Of a stretch of DNA of 64,000 nt, positions 32,376-41,400 are shown in pieces; positions within the stretch are counted from its first letter, which is position 1; each line of letters begins with the position of its first letter. Both the position numbers and the translations under genes were made by a program. The notes beneath the pieces were generated by a model, which worked only from the letters and a program-made list of their open reading frames with translations, made no database searches and was not told the origin of the DNA. This DNA comes from Micromonospora tarapacensis (lineage in GTDB: Bacteria > Actinomycetota > Actinomycetes > Mycobacteriales > Micromonosporaceae): assembly GCF_019697375.1 (NCBI RefSeq), contig NZ_JAHCDI010000004.1, forward strand, positions 3,769,324 through 3,833,323, given 5' to 3'.

Positions 32376-34448
32376 TCAGTAGGAGATGTTCGGCGAGAGC
32401 AGCATGAACTCGACGGCGAACCAACCCGTACCGGCGAGGGCCAGCAGGACCAGGGCGCTGCCGGCGGTCCGCGACCAGCCGACCCGCCGGCGGACGTCGT
32501 CCACCAGCCGGACCGTTGCCGGGATCACCCCGAGCAGGCCGATCAGCTGGGCCACCTGCACGTTCCGCAACGAGACGGTGGAGAGATCCTCCAGGCCCAT
32601 GATGAGCACCAGACTTCCCACCCAGCCGCCGACCGCGAGCAGGGCGCAGCCGACGGCGACGCGGCTGAGAATGCGCGCGGTGCGTCCAGCCCGATCACGC
32701 GGTGCCCGGCGCCGCAGCCGGCGACCGATCGCCCCGATCGGCCAGGCCAGGACGGTGCACAGGAGGATGACCACCGAGCCGACGATCACCGGGACGGCCA
32801 GCCAGGTGCTGCGTGCGGTCTCGACGGGCACCAGGGCGAACGCGGAGTCGAAACCGATCACTTCGACCTGGCCGTCGACCGCCCGCATCGCGATCGTTTC
32901 CTGCCCGCCCACCTCACGCCAGACCCAGGGCTCGATCTCTTCGTAGACGGCGGCCACATCGGACATCGGACGCGGTTCGAGCAGCAGCCGGCCGTCATCG
33001 CGGACGCTCACCGTGGTGCGCCCGGACAGGCCGATCAGGGTCAGGAAGTTGCTCTCGATCGCGCGGGAGCTTTCGTAGGTGCCGGCGGCCATCGCGGCCC
33101 GCTCGGCCGTGCCCGAGGCTTCGGTGGTCGGGGCGGTCAGCTCGGTCGCCGGCACGTTGTTCGCCGCCGCGCCGGGCACCGCCGGGAAGTAACGGTCGGC
33201 GAAGGCTTTCGTCAGCTTCTGTCGAAGCTGGTGGTTGGCCAGGGACGACGTACCGGTGCTGTTGAGCGAGACGAACAGGCCGGCACCCTCGTCGGGGTAG
33301 ATCTGCAGGTGGGTGTGGAAATAGAGGGTGTCGCCGCCGTGGCCGATGATCCGCCGGCCGTTGCGGCTCTCGTCGAAGAACCCGAGGGTCATCCGGGGTG
33401 CACCGGCGAGGGTGCCGAGCGTGCTGGCGTCGAGCGCCGGCTGGTGCATCAGGTCGAGCGTCGGCTCGTCCAGAATCGGGGTGTCGCCGACCGGTTCGCC
33501 CAGGTGGGCGAGCATGAAGCGGGCCATGTCCGGGGCCGAGGCGCTCATCGACCCGGCGGGCGGGGTGCCGACGATCTCGAAGTACCCGGCCGGGGACGAC
33601 GCGTTGTCGTACCCGTTCGAGACGCGGCCGGCCAGGTCGGCGGGGAGCGGCTGGTCGAAGGAGGACGACGTCATGCCGAGGCGGTCGAAGACGTTGCGGT
33701 CGACGTACTCCTCGAAGGGGATGCCGCTGACCCGTTCGACGATGTACCCCGCGAGCGAGTTGCCGTAGTTGGAGTAGGCCGGCACGGTGCCCGGCCGGTA
33801 GATCTGCTCCGGCGGATCGGTGACCAGGGCGTCGCGTAGGACGGCCTCGGTGCCTTCCCTGCCGATGAGGCCGGCGATCCGCTCCTCGAACCCGGCGGTG
33901 TGGGTCAGCAGGTGCCGAACCGTGATCGGCTCGTCGAAGCGGCGGGGAATGGCGAAGTCGAGGTAGTCGGCGATGTCGGCGTCGAGGTCGACCCTGCCGT
34001 CCTGGACGAGTTGCATCACGGCGGTGGCGGTGGCGAGCTTCGACACCGAACCGATCCGGAACAGGTGCTGCTCGGGGTCGACCGGCACCGGCTCGGTGCC
34101 CTCGCCACCGGTGTCGACGTGGCCGTACCCCCGGGTGGTGACGGTCTCGCCGTCCTTGACGACGGCGACCGTCGCCCCGGCGATGTCATTGGCTTCCAGC
34201 GCGGCCGGGAGCATCTCGTCGAGCCAGGCGTTCACGTCGCCGGCGTCCAGCACTGCCGGTGCGACGGCTGCTGCCGGGGCGTCGCTCGTCGGGGCCGGCT
34301 GCTGCGCGGCACCGGCACCGCAGCCCGCGACGCCCGCTGCGACGACGATCACGGTTGCCAGGGCGGCACCGAGACGCCGCAGGTGGAGCATCGGACGGGA
34401 CGGGTACGACCGGAAAGCGGTCTGCTCTGGTGCATCGTTCTGGTTCAT
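32376..34448 (-). CDS. Membrane-bound serine hydrolase, class C beta-lactamase family
   Basis: 690 aa from the ATG at 34448 (a GTG at 34472 is also open). The N-terminus has a hydrophobic segment with lipobox GVAGC, so it is exported and probably lipid-anchored. The penicillin-binding-protein-like domain contains SVSK (nucleophile Ser and Lys), the YSN triad member in PAYSNYGNSLAG, and the third motif HGG in RRIIGHGGDTL. The C-terminal 150 residues hold about four to five membrane spans. This two-part design matches D-alanyl-D-alanine-aminopeptidase or esterase-like proteins, not classical secreted beta-lactamases. It may modify envelope peptides. A two-component system lies just downstream. 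Confidence 0.88.
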   Translation of the reverse strand: MNQNDAPEQTAFRSYPSRPMLHLRRLGAALATVIVVAAGVAGCGAGAAQQPAPTSDAPAAAVAPAVLDAGDVNAWLDEMLPAALEANDIAGATVAVVKDGETVTTRGYGHVDTGGEGTEPVPVDPEQHLFRIGSVSKLATATAVMQLVQDGRVDLDADIADYLDFAIPRRFDEPITVRHLLTHTAGFEERIAGLIGREGTEAVLRDALVTDPPEQIYRPGTVPAYSNYGNSLAGYIVERVSGIPFEEYVDRNVFDRLGMTSSSFDQPLPADLAGRVSNGYDNASSPAGYFEIVGTPPAGSMSASAPDMARFMLAHLGEPVGDTPILDEPTLDLMHQPALDASTLGTLAGAPRMTLGFFDESRNGRRIIGHGGDTLYFHTHLQIYPDEGAGLFVSLNSTGTSSLANHQLRQKLTKAFADRYFPAVPGAAANNVPATELTAPTTEASGTAERAAMAAGTYESSRAIESNFLTLIGLSGRTTVSVRDDGRLLLEPRPMSDVAAVYEEIEPWVWREVGGQETIAMRAVDGQVEVIGFDSAFALVPVETARSTWLAVPVIVGSVVILLCTVLAWPIGAIGRRLRRRAPRDRAGRTARILSRVAVGCALLAVGGWVGSLVLIMGLEDLSTVSLRNVQVAQLIGLLGVIPATVRLVDDVRRRVGWSRTAGSALVLLALAGTGWFAVEFMLLSPNISY

Positions 34449-34892
34449 GCCGAAAGCCTGCTGCAGCGGCACGGCCGCGCCATCTGGCGCAGGACCACAT
34501 TCGACTTACGACCAAAGTTGGAGGCTCAACCGGCCAGCCGACGTAGCCGGTCGTAGAGCCAGCCCGGCAACACCCGATCACGGGCGGTCAACTCGTGTCG
34601 CTCCCGGATGGCAGCGGCCAGATCCACGGTCGCCTGCTCGCCTCCTTCCTGATGCTCTCCGACACCTCGTCGAGGATGGTGCGCGGATGTTGTGCGCCGG
34701 CGCGAGGATCAAGGTCCTGACCTGCGGATCTGTCGGTTCTGAGCAGGTGACTTCGCTCCGCATGAGTGGTACGACTGGGTGTGGGATCGGTGGCCCAGGG
34801 ACGGACTTCCGGCCAGGTCGCCACCGCCGCGTCGCCGACAGCCAGGGCAGAGGATCCGCCCGGTGGGGTGGTGGTCAGTAGGAGGTACCGCC
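34449..34892. other. Region with a possible decayed gene
   Basis: 444 bp without an intact gene. The minus strand at 34525-34670 has a protein-like frame (see separate entry). The plus strand near 34880 carries a strong ribosome site for a small reading frame. Nothing else recognised. Confidence 0.4.
34525..34670 (-). pseudogene. Possible remnant of an unidentified C-terminus
   Basis: The minus strand reads ATVDLAAAIRERHELTARD then RVLPGWLYDRLRRLAG and a stop at 34525. Composition and helix pattern are protein-like, but there is no start codon and no recognisable family. Probably the end of a decayed gene. Confidence 0.3.
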
Positions 34893-34958
34893 GTGCATCT
34901 CACCCGCACCACCGCCCCACACCGACCAGCGGGGTCACAGTCGGGGAGACGACCGTGA
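34893..34958 (+). CDS. Small 21-aa reading frame coupled to the downstream membrane protein
   Basis: A GTG start at 34893 is preceded by AGGAGG with 7-nt spacing, the best ribosome site in this stretch. The frame encodes a basic 21-residue peptide (begins MHLTRTTAPH) whose stop overlaps the GTG of the next gene (GTGA). This looks like a leader frame for translational coupling. No homology was recognised. Confidence 0.4.
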   Translation: MHLTRTTAPHRPAGSQSGRRP

Positions 34959-35335
34959 CGGGCTCGGACAGCAGCGAGAACGCCGCGGCCTACAACCGCG
35001 GTGTCGACGCGGGTCGAATCGAGCAGCGTCTGCAGGGCCACGACGAACACCTGCGGCGAATCAACGGCTCGATTGATGCGGTGACCCGGGCGTTGCAGGC
35101 TCTGACCGAGGAGTTGCGCACCAACGCCACCCGTTTGGATGCGCGTGTGACCTCCGGTCGCCGGGACGCCGACGAGCGGGACCGGATCGCGGCGGCTCGG
35201 TTGGATGAGGTGGGCATCGCCGAGTCCGAGAGGACGGTCCGGTGGACGGCGTGGCAGCGCTGGTTCGCTGTCGTGGGCGCGGTCGTCCTGGTCGTGAACT
35301 TCGGCCTGGGCCTCTACCTGGCGTTCGTCCGCTGA
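34955..35335 (+). CDS. Coiled-coil protein with C-terminal membrane anchor
   Basis: 126 aa starting at GTG 34955 behind GGGGAG. Residues 15-85 are a charged, heptad-like helix (RIEQRLQGHDEHLRRINGSI, then DAVTRALQALTEELRTNATR), and residues 100-123 form one membrane span (WFAVVGAVVLVVNFGLGLYL). The layout resembles haemolysin/holin-associated XhlA-like or small tail-anchored scaffold proteins, but no phage genes are nearby. Function unknown. Confidence 0.7.
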   Translation: MTGSDSSENAAAYNRGVDAGRIEQRLQGHDEHLRRINGSIDAVTRALQALTEELRTNATRLDARVTSGRRDADERDRIAAARLDEVGIAESERTVRWTAWQRWFAVVGAVVLVVNFGLGLYLAFVR

Positions 35336-35452
35336 CCCGCCCCGTGGTGACGGGCGCCGCCCAGGCCGAGCTGACAACGGCCCGGGCGGCGCGACGCGAC
35401 CTGCGGCTTTTCCTTGGCCCGCAAGGCGAGGCGGCGAGCACGGTCTTCTCCG

Positions 35453-35881
35453 TCAGCGGGTCGGGCCGATGGTCGCGGGGCGCCAGGCCAGCCAGCCACG
35501 GCACAGCACGTAGGCCGTCGCGACGACGGCGACCAGCGCGAAGTCGATGACGGCCGACAGCTGTGCCTCGGGAACGTTCCCGATCATCACGCCGAACACG
35601 ACGAGAGCGGTCTTTCCGGCGAGCACCAGCTCCCAGACGCCCGCCGACTGGCGCGGCCTGATCGCGAGCAGGGCGAAGATCCCGGCGAAGATGGCGAAGC
35701 TGGAAACTCGCCAGCCTTCGATGAACAGGCGGTCGTCGGGGGCGTTGATCGTCAGCAGCACGCCGTTGACAAGCGCCACGACCGTCGCGAGGGACGCGAC
35801 GGCCGCGAGCGCGCGACCGGCGAGGTCTGCGTGGCGGGTGGGGGCGGCGGTGCCGATGCGGGAAGCAGTCGCGGTGGTCAT
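35453..35881 (-). CDS. DUF6326-like four-span membrane protein
   Basis: 142 aa with four predicted membrane segments, including ALAAVASLATVVALVNGVLL and ALVAVVATAYVLCRGWLAW. An arginine residue pair RPRQ lies between spans two and three. It resembles small actinobacterial DUF6326-type proteins of unknown role. It is divergent from a TetR gene 82 bp away, and the gap holds palindromes, so it is likely the main target of that repressor. The ATG is at 35881. Confidence 0.75.
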   Translation of the reverse strand: MTTATASRIGTAAPTRHADLAGRALAAVASLATVVALVNGVLLTINAPDDRLFIEGWRVSSFAIFAGIFALLAIRPRQSAGVWELVLAGKTALVVFGVMIGNVPEAQLSAVIDFALVAVVATAYVLCRGWLAWRPATIGPTR

Positions 35882-35903
35882 GGGTGGGCCTCATCTCTAG
35901 GAA

Positions 35904-35933
35904 ACACGTGTGAACTTACAGCCGTAAGCTTAC
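35904..35933. promoter_or_regulatory. Palindromic operator candidates between membrane protein and TetR gene
   Basis: Two perfect palindromes, ACACGTGT (35904-35911) and GTAAGCTTAC (35924-35933), lie in the divergent promoter region. A CTTAC/GTAAG inverted repeat (35915-35919 and 35924-35928) overlaps the second. Likely binding site of the adjacent TetR protein. Confidence 0.55.
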
Positions 35934-35963
35934 TGGCATACCTAACACCTGTAAAGTCCGGGG

Positions 35964-36581
35964 GTGACCACACCGAGAACGCGAGCCCGCAACAGACGCG
36001 GCGAAGGTGCCCAACTGCGCGACGAGATCGTCGACGCCGCCATGAAACTCCTGGAGGACGGCACGCCAGAGAGCGTGACCCTGCGAGCGGTGGCCCGGCA
36101 GGCCGGCATCGCCGCGCCGTCGATCTATCCGCACTTTCCGGACCTGGACTCGATCCTGCTCGCGGTCGCGCAGCGCGCGTTCGCCATCCTGGAACAGGAA
36201 CTCGGCGAACCGGATGACGCGGATCCGGCCGGGCGCCTGCGAGCGATCTGCGCGGCCTACCTGACCTTCGCCGAGCGCCGGCCCCACCAGTACCGGGTGA
36301 TGTTCGGGGCGGTCTGGGACGCCGGTGCCGCCCTGGAACGGGCCCCGGCGCTTGCGGATCAGCTTGCCACGCTCGGCATGGGCGCCTTCGACGTCATCCA
36401 GCACTCCCTCGCGGACTGTGTCGCGGCGGGGCAGTCCACAAGCGCGGACACCTTCAGTGACGCGACGGCGCTCTGGGTCGGGCTGCACGGCATCGCCCAG
36501 CTCCAGGTGGCAGCGCCACTGTTCCCCTGGCCACCGGACCTGCGGAACTCCATCATCGACCGACTGGCGTTGCTTCGCTGA
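35964..36581 (+). CDS. TetR-family transcriptional regulator
   Basis: 205 aa. The DNA-binding part (about 18-65) has GTPESVTLRAVARQAGIAAP and SIYPHFPDLDSILLAVAQRA. The C-terminal domain has the WHG motif as LWVGLHGIAQLQV, placing it in the TetR_C_13/WHG group. GTG start. It probably represses itself and the divergent DUF6326-like gene through palindromes in the shared promoter. Ligand unknown. Confidence 0.9.
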   Translation: MTTPRTRARNRRGEGAQLRDEIVDAAMKLLEDGTPESVTLRAVARQAGIAAPSIYPHFPDLDSILLAVAQRAFAILEQELGEPDDADPAGRLRAICAAYLTFAERRPHQYRVMFGAVWDAGAALERAPALADQLATLGMGAFDVIQHSLADCVAAGQSTSADTFSDATALWVGLHGIAQLQVAAPLFPWPPDLRNSIIDRLALLR

Positions 36582-36753
36582 TCGAGCCGGTCAGCTGCTG
36601 CATGTCAGGGGACGGGCGATAGAGGTACACGCTCACCGGACTTGTCCCGGGGCGAGACGTACACCGTCATGCGGGCCACGCTGCCCGGCGCGGCGCGACG
36701 GCGGACCGGGGCCGCCCCCGGAGCATCACGCGTCGCTCCGGCCCACCGTTCGC

Positions 36754-37716
36754 TCAGCTCCGCAGGTCGAGCAGGGCCTTCCGTTCGACATCGGTCAGCG
36801 GGCCGCGGGCCCCCGCGGCGAGGCACTCGGCCAACTCGGTGCGGTTCTTCACGCCGAGCACCACGGTCGCCACGCCGGGGACGCTCAGGGCGTACCGGTG
36901 GGCCAACGAGGCGGGCGACTCGCCGAACTCGGCGGCGAGCGCGCGGAACCGCTCCGCCCGGGCGAAGTCGACCGCGACCGGGGCGTCGTCCTCCACGGTC
37001 CGGTCGATCTCCCCGGTGAGCGCTCCCGCCGCCACGGCACGAATAGCGATCACCGAGACGCCGTCGTCGACCGCGGCTCGGCGGATCTCGTCGTTCCGAG
37101 GCTCGGCCGACGAGCCGAGCAGCCACATGTCGCCACTGAGGTCAAGGGCGTTCACCACCGCCTGGACCGCATCCGGGCGCGGTTGCTGGTGCATGGCGTC
37201 GATCACGGTCTGCGGGTGGCCGACACCGGTCAACCCCCAGGCCCGGATCTTGCCCTCGTCCCGCAGCCGTTCGAAGGTCGGCACCACCTGGTCGCGGTAC
37301 AGGTCCCAGCCGAGGGTCCGGGGAGTGGGACCGGTCCAGCCGTGCGGGTGCAGTTGGGAGTGGAGCAGGAAGAGATCGAGCTGCTCGCGGCCGAGACGCT
37401 CCAGGGTGGCGTGCAGGCTGCGGACCATCTTCTCCGGGAGATCCCCACCGTCCTGCTCGGGCAGTTCGATCTTGCTGGTGACGAGGACGTCCGCAGCCGC
37501 AGAGCCGCGCAGGGCGGCACCGGCGACGTTCTCGGCCGCGTAGCCGTCACCGTAGGTCGGGGCCAGGTCGAGCATCGTGACGCCACCGTCGACGGCCGCC
37601 CGCACGGTCGCCACCGCCTCGGCGTGGTCGGTCGCCCCCCAGACACCGCCGATCCCGCCACCGCCCAGGGTGAACGCGCTGACAGTGCCGAGACGACCGA
37701 AATCCCTGCTTTGCAT
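36754..37716 (-). CDS. Aldo/keto reductase
   Basis: 320-aa NADPH-dependent TIM-barrel reductase. Catalytic residues are Asp in MLDLAPTYGDG, Tyr in the same stretch, Lys in VLVTSKIELP and His in LDLFLLHSQLHP. The start ATG at 37716 follows GGAGG at 7 nt; the frame upstream is open but lacks a better start. Substrate unknown. It stands alone, 51 bp downstream of the GT4 gene of the glycan locus, in the same direction, and may be co-transcribed. Confidence 0.9.
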   Translation of the reverse strand: MQSRDFGRLGTVSAFTLGGGGIGGVWGATDHAEAVATVRAAVDGGVTMLDLAPTYGDGYAAENVAGAALRGSAAADVLVTSKIELPEQDGGDLPEKMVRSLHATLERLGREQLDLFLLHSQLHPHGWTGPTPRTLGWDLYRDQVVPTFERLRDEGKIRAWGLTGVGHPQTVIDAMHQQPRPDAVQAVVNALDLSGDMWLLGSSAEPRNDEIRRAAVDDGVSVIAIRAVAAGALTGEIDRTVEDDAPVAVDFARAERFRALAAEFGESPASLAHRYALSVPGVATVVLGVKNRTELAECLAAGARGPLTDVERKALLDLRS

Positions 37717-37767
37717 CTGCACCTCCGTGACGGAACGTGGCCGCCATTCTACTGACTGGACCACCAC

Positions 37768-38916
37768 TCACATCAATGCGCTGGCCCGCGCCCCGTGGAC
37801 CCGGAACAGCGCCGCGTACCGATCCAGACACCCGTCCACGCTGAACTCCTCCAGGGCCCGCTTGGCACCCTCACGTCGGGTGTCGGCGTCCCAGCCGAGC
37901 ACGTCCAACAGCGCCACGCGCAGTCCGGCCGGGTCCCGCGGCTGGACGACCCTCCCCATCCCGGTGGCCAGGACCGGATACCGGCCACCGGGCAGGTCGG
38001 TGGTGACCGACGGGATACCGCACATCATCGCCTCGGCCTGCGCGATGCCGAAGGATTCGGCGACGGAGGGCAGGGCGAACGCGTCGATGGACGCGTAGAA
38101 ATCGTTGATCTGGCGGCCGCGGAGCAGCCCGAGGATCCGGATCCGGGGATCCCGTTCGGCGGCCGTCCGGATCCGGTCGATCACGCTGCCGCCCGCGACG
38201 GTCAGATAGTCGCCGCCGACCAGCAGCCGCGCCTCGGGATCGGGGATCTCGGCGAACGCGGCGACCAGGTAGTCCAGGCCCTTGTCCGGCACGATCCGGC
38301 CGAGGAAGCCGATGTGTGGGCCGCTGGTCTCCCGGTATGCCGCCTCCCCGCCGCGCCGGTCCAGGCAGGGCGCCGGGATCGCGGACCGCTGGCTGGACCG
38401 CAGGATCGACCAGAGCTCCGAGTACTGCGCCTGGTCGTCGCTGTTGACGACGACGGCGTCCGAACGGCGCAGCGTGACCCGCGACGACACCCGCACCGCG
38501 GCCATCGCCGCCCGGGTCACCAGGGTGGGCGGCAGCCAGAGGTCGATGTGGTAGGTGGTCACCACCGGCACCCGCAGCGGCAGGGCGGTGATCAACGCTC
38601 CCTCCAGCATCGGCAGGTGCAGGTTGACCACCCGCGAGCGCCGGGCGACCCGGCGCACCAGGAACGGGAAGCCGGGACTGACCGGGCCACGGCCGACCGA
38701 CGCGACCACCGGGCTGCGGTAGACGTCGACGCCGTTGCGGCTCTCTCGCAGCGGAAGCGCCGGGTCGTGCCGGACGGCGACCACCGCCACCCGCCAGCCC
38801 CGCCCGGCGAGGCCCTCGGCGAGCACCCGGGCCACCTCGGTCAGCCCGCTGACGTAGGGCGAGTAGTAGTTGACCGCGACGCAGAGGTCGTATTCGTGGG
38901 AGTCTTTGCTGCTCAC
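37768..38916 (-). CDS. GT4 glycosyltransferase
   Basis: 382-aa GT-B enzyme. The N-terminal acceptor domain has NYYSPYVSGLTEVARVLAEG and VDVYRSPVV. The C-terminal donor domain has HIGFLGRIVPDKGLDYLVAA and the E-x7-E region ESFGIAQAEAMMCGIPSVTT. Start GTG at 38916 follows TGGAGAAG. It is 25 bp after the UbiA-type gene in one operon. It is paralogous to the GT4 gene at 46964, sharing PCLDRRGGE and IPSVTTDLPG, so the two probably act on successive or related acceptors. Confidence 0.9.
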   Translation of the reverse strand: MSSKDSHEYDLCVAVNYYSPYVSGLTEVARVLAEGLAGRGWRVAVVAVRHDPALPLRESRNGVDVYRSPVVASVGRGPVSPGFPFLVRRVARRSRVVNLHLPMLEGALITALPLRVPVVTTYHIDLWLPPTLVTRAAMAAVRVSSRVTLRRSDAVVVNSDDQAQYSELWSILRSSQRSAIPAPCLDRRGGEAAYRETSGPHIGFLGRIVPDKGLDYLVAAFAEIPDPEARLLVGGDYLTVAGGSVIDRIRTAAERDPRIRILGLLRGRQINDFYASIDAFALPSVAESFGIAQAEAMMCGIPSVTTDLPGGRYPVLATGMGRVVQPRDPAGLRVALLDVLGWDADTRREGAKRALEEFSVDGCLDRYAALFRVHGARASALM

Positions 38917-38941
38917 GGGCTTCTCCAGGGGTGTCGATCGG

Positions 38942-39931
38942 TCACCGGACGGGCCAGGCGCTGGCCAACATCGCCTGCGCCAGCACCGCCGCCCAGAGGC
39001 CGAGATTGACCAGCAGCGCGCGGTCCCGGACGAGTTCCTCGACCGGATCACCACCGAAGCCGCCTATGGCGATCATCTGCAGGTAGCGGTGTACCGCGAA
39101 CGCGGCGAACGGGAAGGTCAGCCCCGCGGTGACCGGCCCGTACGGCGGTGTCTGGGTCCAGACGAAGGCGACGTAGCCGATCAGCGCCGCCACCACGTTC
39201 ACCACCACGACCTGGTCCAGGAAGTGGACCGAGTACGCGCGCAGCGCCGGCCGGTGCTCGCCGGCCTCGCCGCCCGCGGCCGACAGGGCGGCGAGTTCGT
39301 GGCGTCGCTTGCCGAGGGAGAGCGCGAGGCACGCGCAGTAGACCCCGATCAGCAGCGCCGGATGGACGGCCGCGCCGACCGCGATGGTGCCGGCCAGCAC
39401 CCGCAGGACGAATCCGATGGAGACGACCGACACGTCGACCAGGGGCTGGTGCTTGAGCGCCAGGCAGTACCAGAGGTTGAGGGCGAGATAGCCGGCGACG
39501 ACGACGCCGGTCAGGCCGGGTAGCAGGGTGGTCAGCGCGGTGGTGCCGGCGAGCAGGCCGACGAGGAGTATGACCGCTGCGGTCGTGCTCACCCGCCCGC
39601 TCGCCAGTGGGCGGTGTCGTTTGACCGGGTGCAGCCGGTCGCGCTCCCGGTCCCTCAGGTCGTTGAAGACGTACACGGCCGAGGCGGCGGCCAGGAAGCT
39701 CAGCAGCGTGCCGAGCAGCGGCACGATATGGGTCACCGCGGCGCCGGGGGCCGCCACGAGCGGTGCCGCCAGCACCAGGCCGCCCTTGACCCACTGGCGG
39801 GGCCGCAGCAGGACGAACAGTCCGGTGACGCGGGCCAGCGGTTTCAGCGCCTGCACGGCGACCGCCGGGTCGACGGAGACCACGGGCAGGTCCGACGAGG
39901 TGGGGCTCGGGACTTCCAGGGCGTGATTCAT
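38942..39931 (-). CDS. UbiA-family prenyltransferase, decaprenyl-phosphate phosphoribosyltransferase-like
   Basis: 329 aa, about eight to nine membrane spans. The first active-site motif NDLRDRERDRLHPVKRHRPL (then ASG) is the N-D-x2-D-x3-D-x2-H-P-x-K form of DPPR synthases, which transfer phosphoribose to polyprenyl phosphate. It sits in an operon with an epimerase upstream and a GT4 gene downstream. In mycobacteria such enzymes start arabinofuranosyl-lipid donor synthesis; whether the product here is DPPR or another polyprenyl sugar is inferred. The usual DPPR phosphatase is absent, but a VanJ-like phosphatase is encoded across the divergent promoter. Confidence 0.85.
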   Translation of the reverse strand: MNHALEVPSPTSSDLPVVSVDPAVAVQALKPLARVTGLFVLLRPRQWVKGGLVLAAPLVAAPGAAVTHIVPLLGTLLSFLAAASAVYVFNDLRDRERDRLHPVKRHRPLASGRVSTTAAVILLVGLLAGTTALTTLLPGLTGVVVAGYLALNLWYCLALKHQPLVDVSVVSIGFVLRVLAGTIAVGAAVHPALLIGVYCACLALSLGKRRHELAALSAAGGEAGEHRPALRAYSVHFLDQVVVVNVVAALIGYVAFVWTQTPPYGPVTAGLTFPFAAFAVHRYLQMIAIGGFGGDPVEELVRDRALLVNLGLWAAVLAQAMLASAWPVR

Positions 39932-39959
39932 GGCGGACCTCTCCTTGCTCCGTGGAGTG

Positions 39960-40991
39960 TCAGAACAGCGCCTTCGCCAGGCTCAGGGCGCCCTGCTTCC
40001 AGGGGTCGCGGTGAGTACGTCCGGCGCTGCGCCGCGCCCCGGCGGCGTTCGCCCGCCACCACTCGTACGTCTTCAGCAACGCCTGTTCGTTGCTGAACCG
40101 CGGATTGAATCCGAGCCGCTGGGTCGCCCGGTCGATCGAGACGTACGAGTCTCGGGTGAGCTTGTGCACGAGTCGCTTGTAGACCGGGGAGAGGCGCGTC
40201 GCGGCGAGCACGCGCAGCGCGGCGACGGCGGGCCCCACCGGCATGGCCAGGACCCGCCTGCCGTGGCCGGCGGCGTCCAGGACCGCCTGGAAGTCCTCCC
40301 GTAGGGTGCGGAACTCGCGCGCGCCGATGTTGAACGTGTCGTTGGCCTTGTCGTCGGGCGCCTCGCAGATCAGCTGAATCGCCGCGCAGAGGTCCTCGAC
40401 GTCGAGCATCTGGGTGGCGACGTCGCCGCCGCCGATCAGCGGGAAGTGCCGGCCCTCGTCGGCCCACTCGAAAAGCATGGCGAAGAGACCGAGACGCTCC
40501 TCGCCGAGGAAGGTCTTGGGCCGCACGATCGGGGCGCAGAGGCCCCGTTCGCGTTGCCGGAGCACGGCGGTCTCGGCGCCGAGCTTCGCGGCCGAGTAGG
40601 GGTCCACCGGTTCGCACGGGTAGTCCTCCGGCGTGGGGCAGTCCCGGGGCAGTCCGTAGACGGCGGTGGACGAGATGTGCACGAACCGTTCCACACCGGC
40701 CCGCCGCGCCGCGGCCAGCGCCGACCCGGTGCCCTCCACGTCCACCGACCGGATCTCCGCCGCCCGGTGGCTGGGCAACGCGGCGGCGGAGTGGATGACC
40801 ACGTCGGCGGAGCGGAAGGCGCGGGTCATCGCCTCGACGTCCCGGACGTCGGCCCGGACGAAGGCCGCCCGCCCTCGCACCCGGGGCGCGAGTGGACGGA
40901 TGTCCACTCCGGTCCACGTCACTCCCGGCCAGGGGCGCGCCAACAGCGCGGTGCCCAACATGCCGGCGGCTCCGGTCACCACAACGTGCAC
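39960..40991 (-). CDS. NAD-dependent epimerase/dehydratase
   Basis: 343-aa extended short-chain dehydrogenase. NAD motif GAAGMLG at the N-terminus; catalytic Tyr-Lys in DPYSAAKLGAETA; VRPKTFLGEERLG and FNIGAREFRTLRED downstream. Start chosen as GTG 40991, which has GGAGG five bases upstream; GTG 40997 lies inside that ribosome site. It is first in an operon with UbiA-type and GT4 genes, and may convert the sugar of a nucleotide- or polyprenyl-linked intermediate, for example as an epimerase. Confidence 0.88.
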   Translation of the reverse strand: MHVVVTGAAGMLGTALLARPWPGVTWTGVDIRPLAPRVRGRAAFVRADVRDVEAMTRAFRSADVVIHSAAALPSHRAAEIRSVDVEGTGSALAAARRAGVERFVHISSTAVYGLPRDCPTPEDYPCEPVDPYSAAKLGAETAVLRQRERGLCAPIVRPKTFLGEERLGLFAMLFEWADEGRHFPLIGGGDVATQMLDVEDLCAAIQLICEAPDDKANDTFNIGAREFRTLREDFQAVLDAAGHGRRVLAMPVGPAVAALRVLAATRLSPVYKRLVHKLTRDSYVSIDRATQRLGFNPRFSNEQALLKTYEWWRANAAGARRSAGRTHRDPWKQGALSLAKALF

Positions 40992-40997
40992 TTCCAC

Positions 40998-41400
40998 CTC
41001 CCGTTTCGGAGAAATGCCGCGCTCTCGACGGCAGTGTCACGACCGCACGGCGGCCGCGTTTCCGGCATTCGCCGCTATCCGATATTCACCGACCGACCAT
41101 CCGTCGGTCACCGTTACCGACCAATCGGGCGGCCGGCCAAATGCCGGGCAAGTCGCATATCGGACCGACCAGCCCCGCCCCGCCGACGCCAGCTCCGTGC
41201 GAACGTCGATAGGCTGCACGTGCTCCATCCGGCGACTCCTTCATCGGTGGCGAATCCGGCATTAGCGCTCGTGACGCTAGTGAGTGACGATTGCCCCCTC
41301 CTTGGTGTCCGGGACAAGCTTCGAGCAAGGTGCCGATCGATACCTTTTTTCCGGCCGGTACCGACCACGGCGGGAACCGGAGCCACGTAAAGGAGTTGCC
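40998..41400. promoter_or_regulatory. Divergent control region of the glycan locus
   Basis: About 400 bp between the epimerase and VanJ-like genes. It contains a 7-bp inverted repeat GACCGAC/GTCGGTC (41091-41109, 5-nt spacer), several GACCGAC/CGGTC half-sites around 41087-41126, and an AT-richer stretch near 41340-41355 before the VanJ-like gene. It is the natural place for SARP-type regulation of both arms, although no clear heptamer direct repeats were established. Confidence 0.5.

Noticed and set aside
32376..34448. Antibiotic-resistance beta-lactamase
   Set aside because: The SxxK, YxN and HGG motifs are shared with peptidases and esterases of the same superfamily, and the C-terminal membrane domain does not fit a secreted beta-lactamase.
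34955..35335. Prophage holin-type gene
   Set aside because: The layout is similar, but there are no phage structural, lysis or integrase genes nearby, so only a general description is given.
36582..36753. Small minus-strand frame ending VYVSPRDKSGERVPLSPVP
   Set aside because: No ribosome site, no homology and overlap with the end region of the aldo/keto reductase unit; treated as non-coding.
38942..39931. Menaquinone or haem prenyltransferase
   Set aside because: The first motif with His-Pro-x-Lys after the Asp cluster, and the glycosyltransferase neighbours, fit polyprenyl-phosphate phosphoribosyltransferases better than aromatic prenyltransferases.
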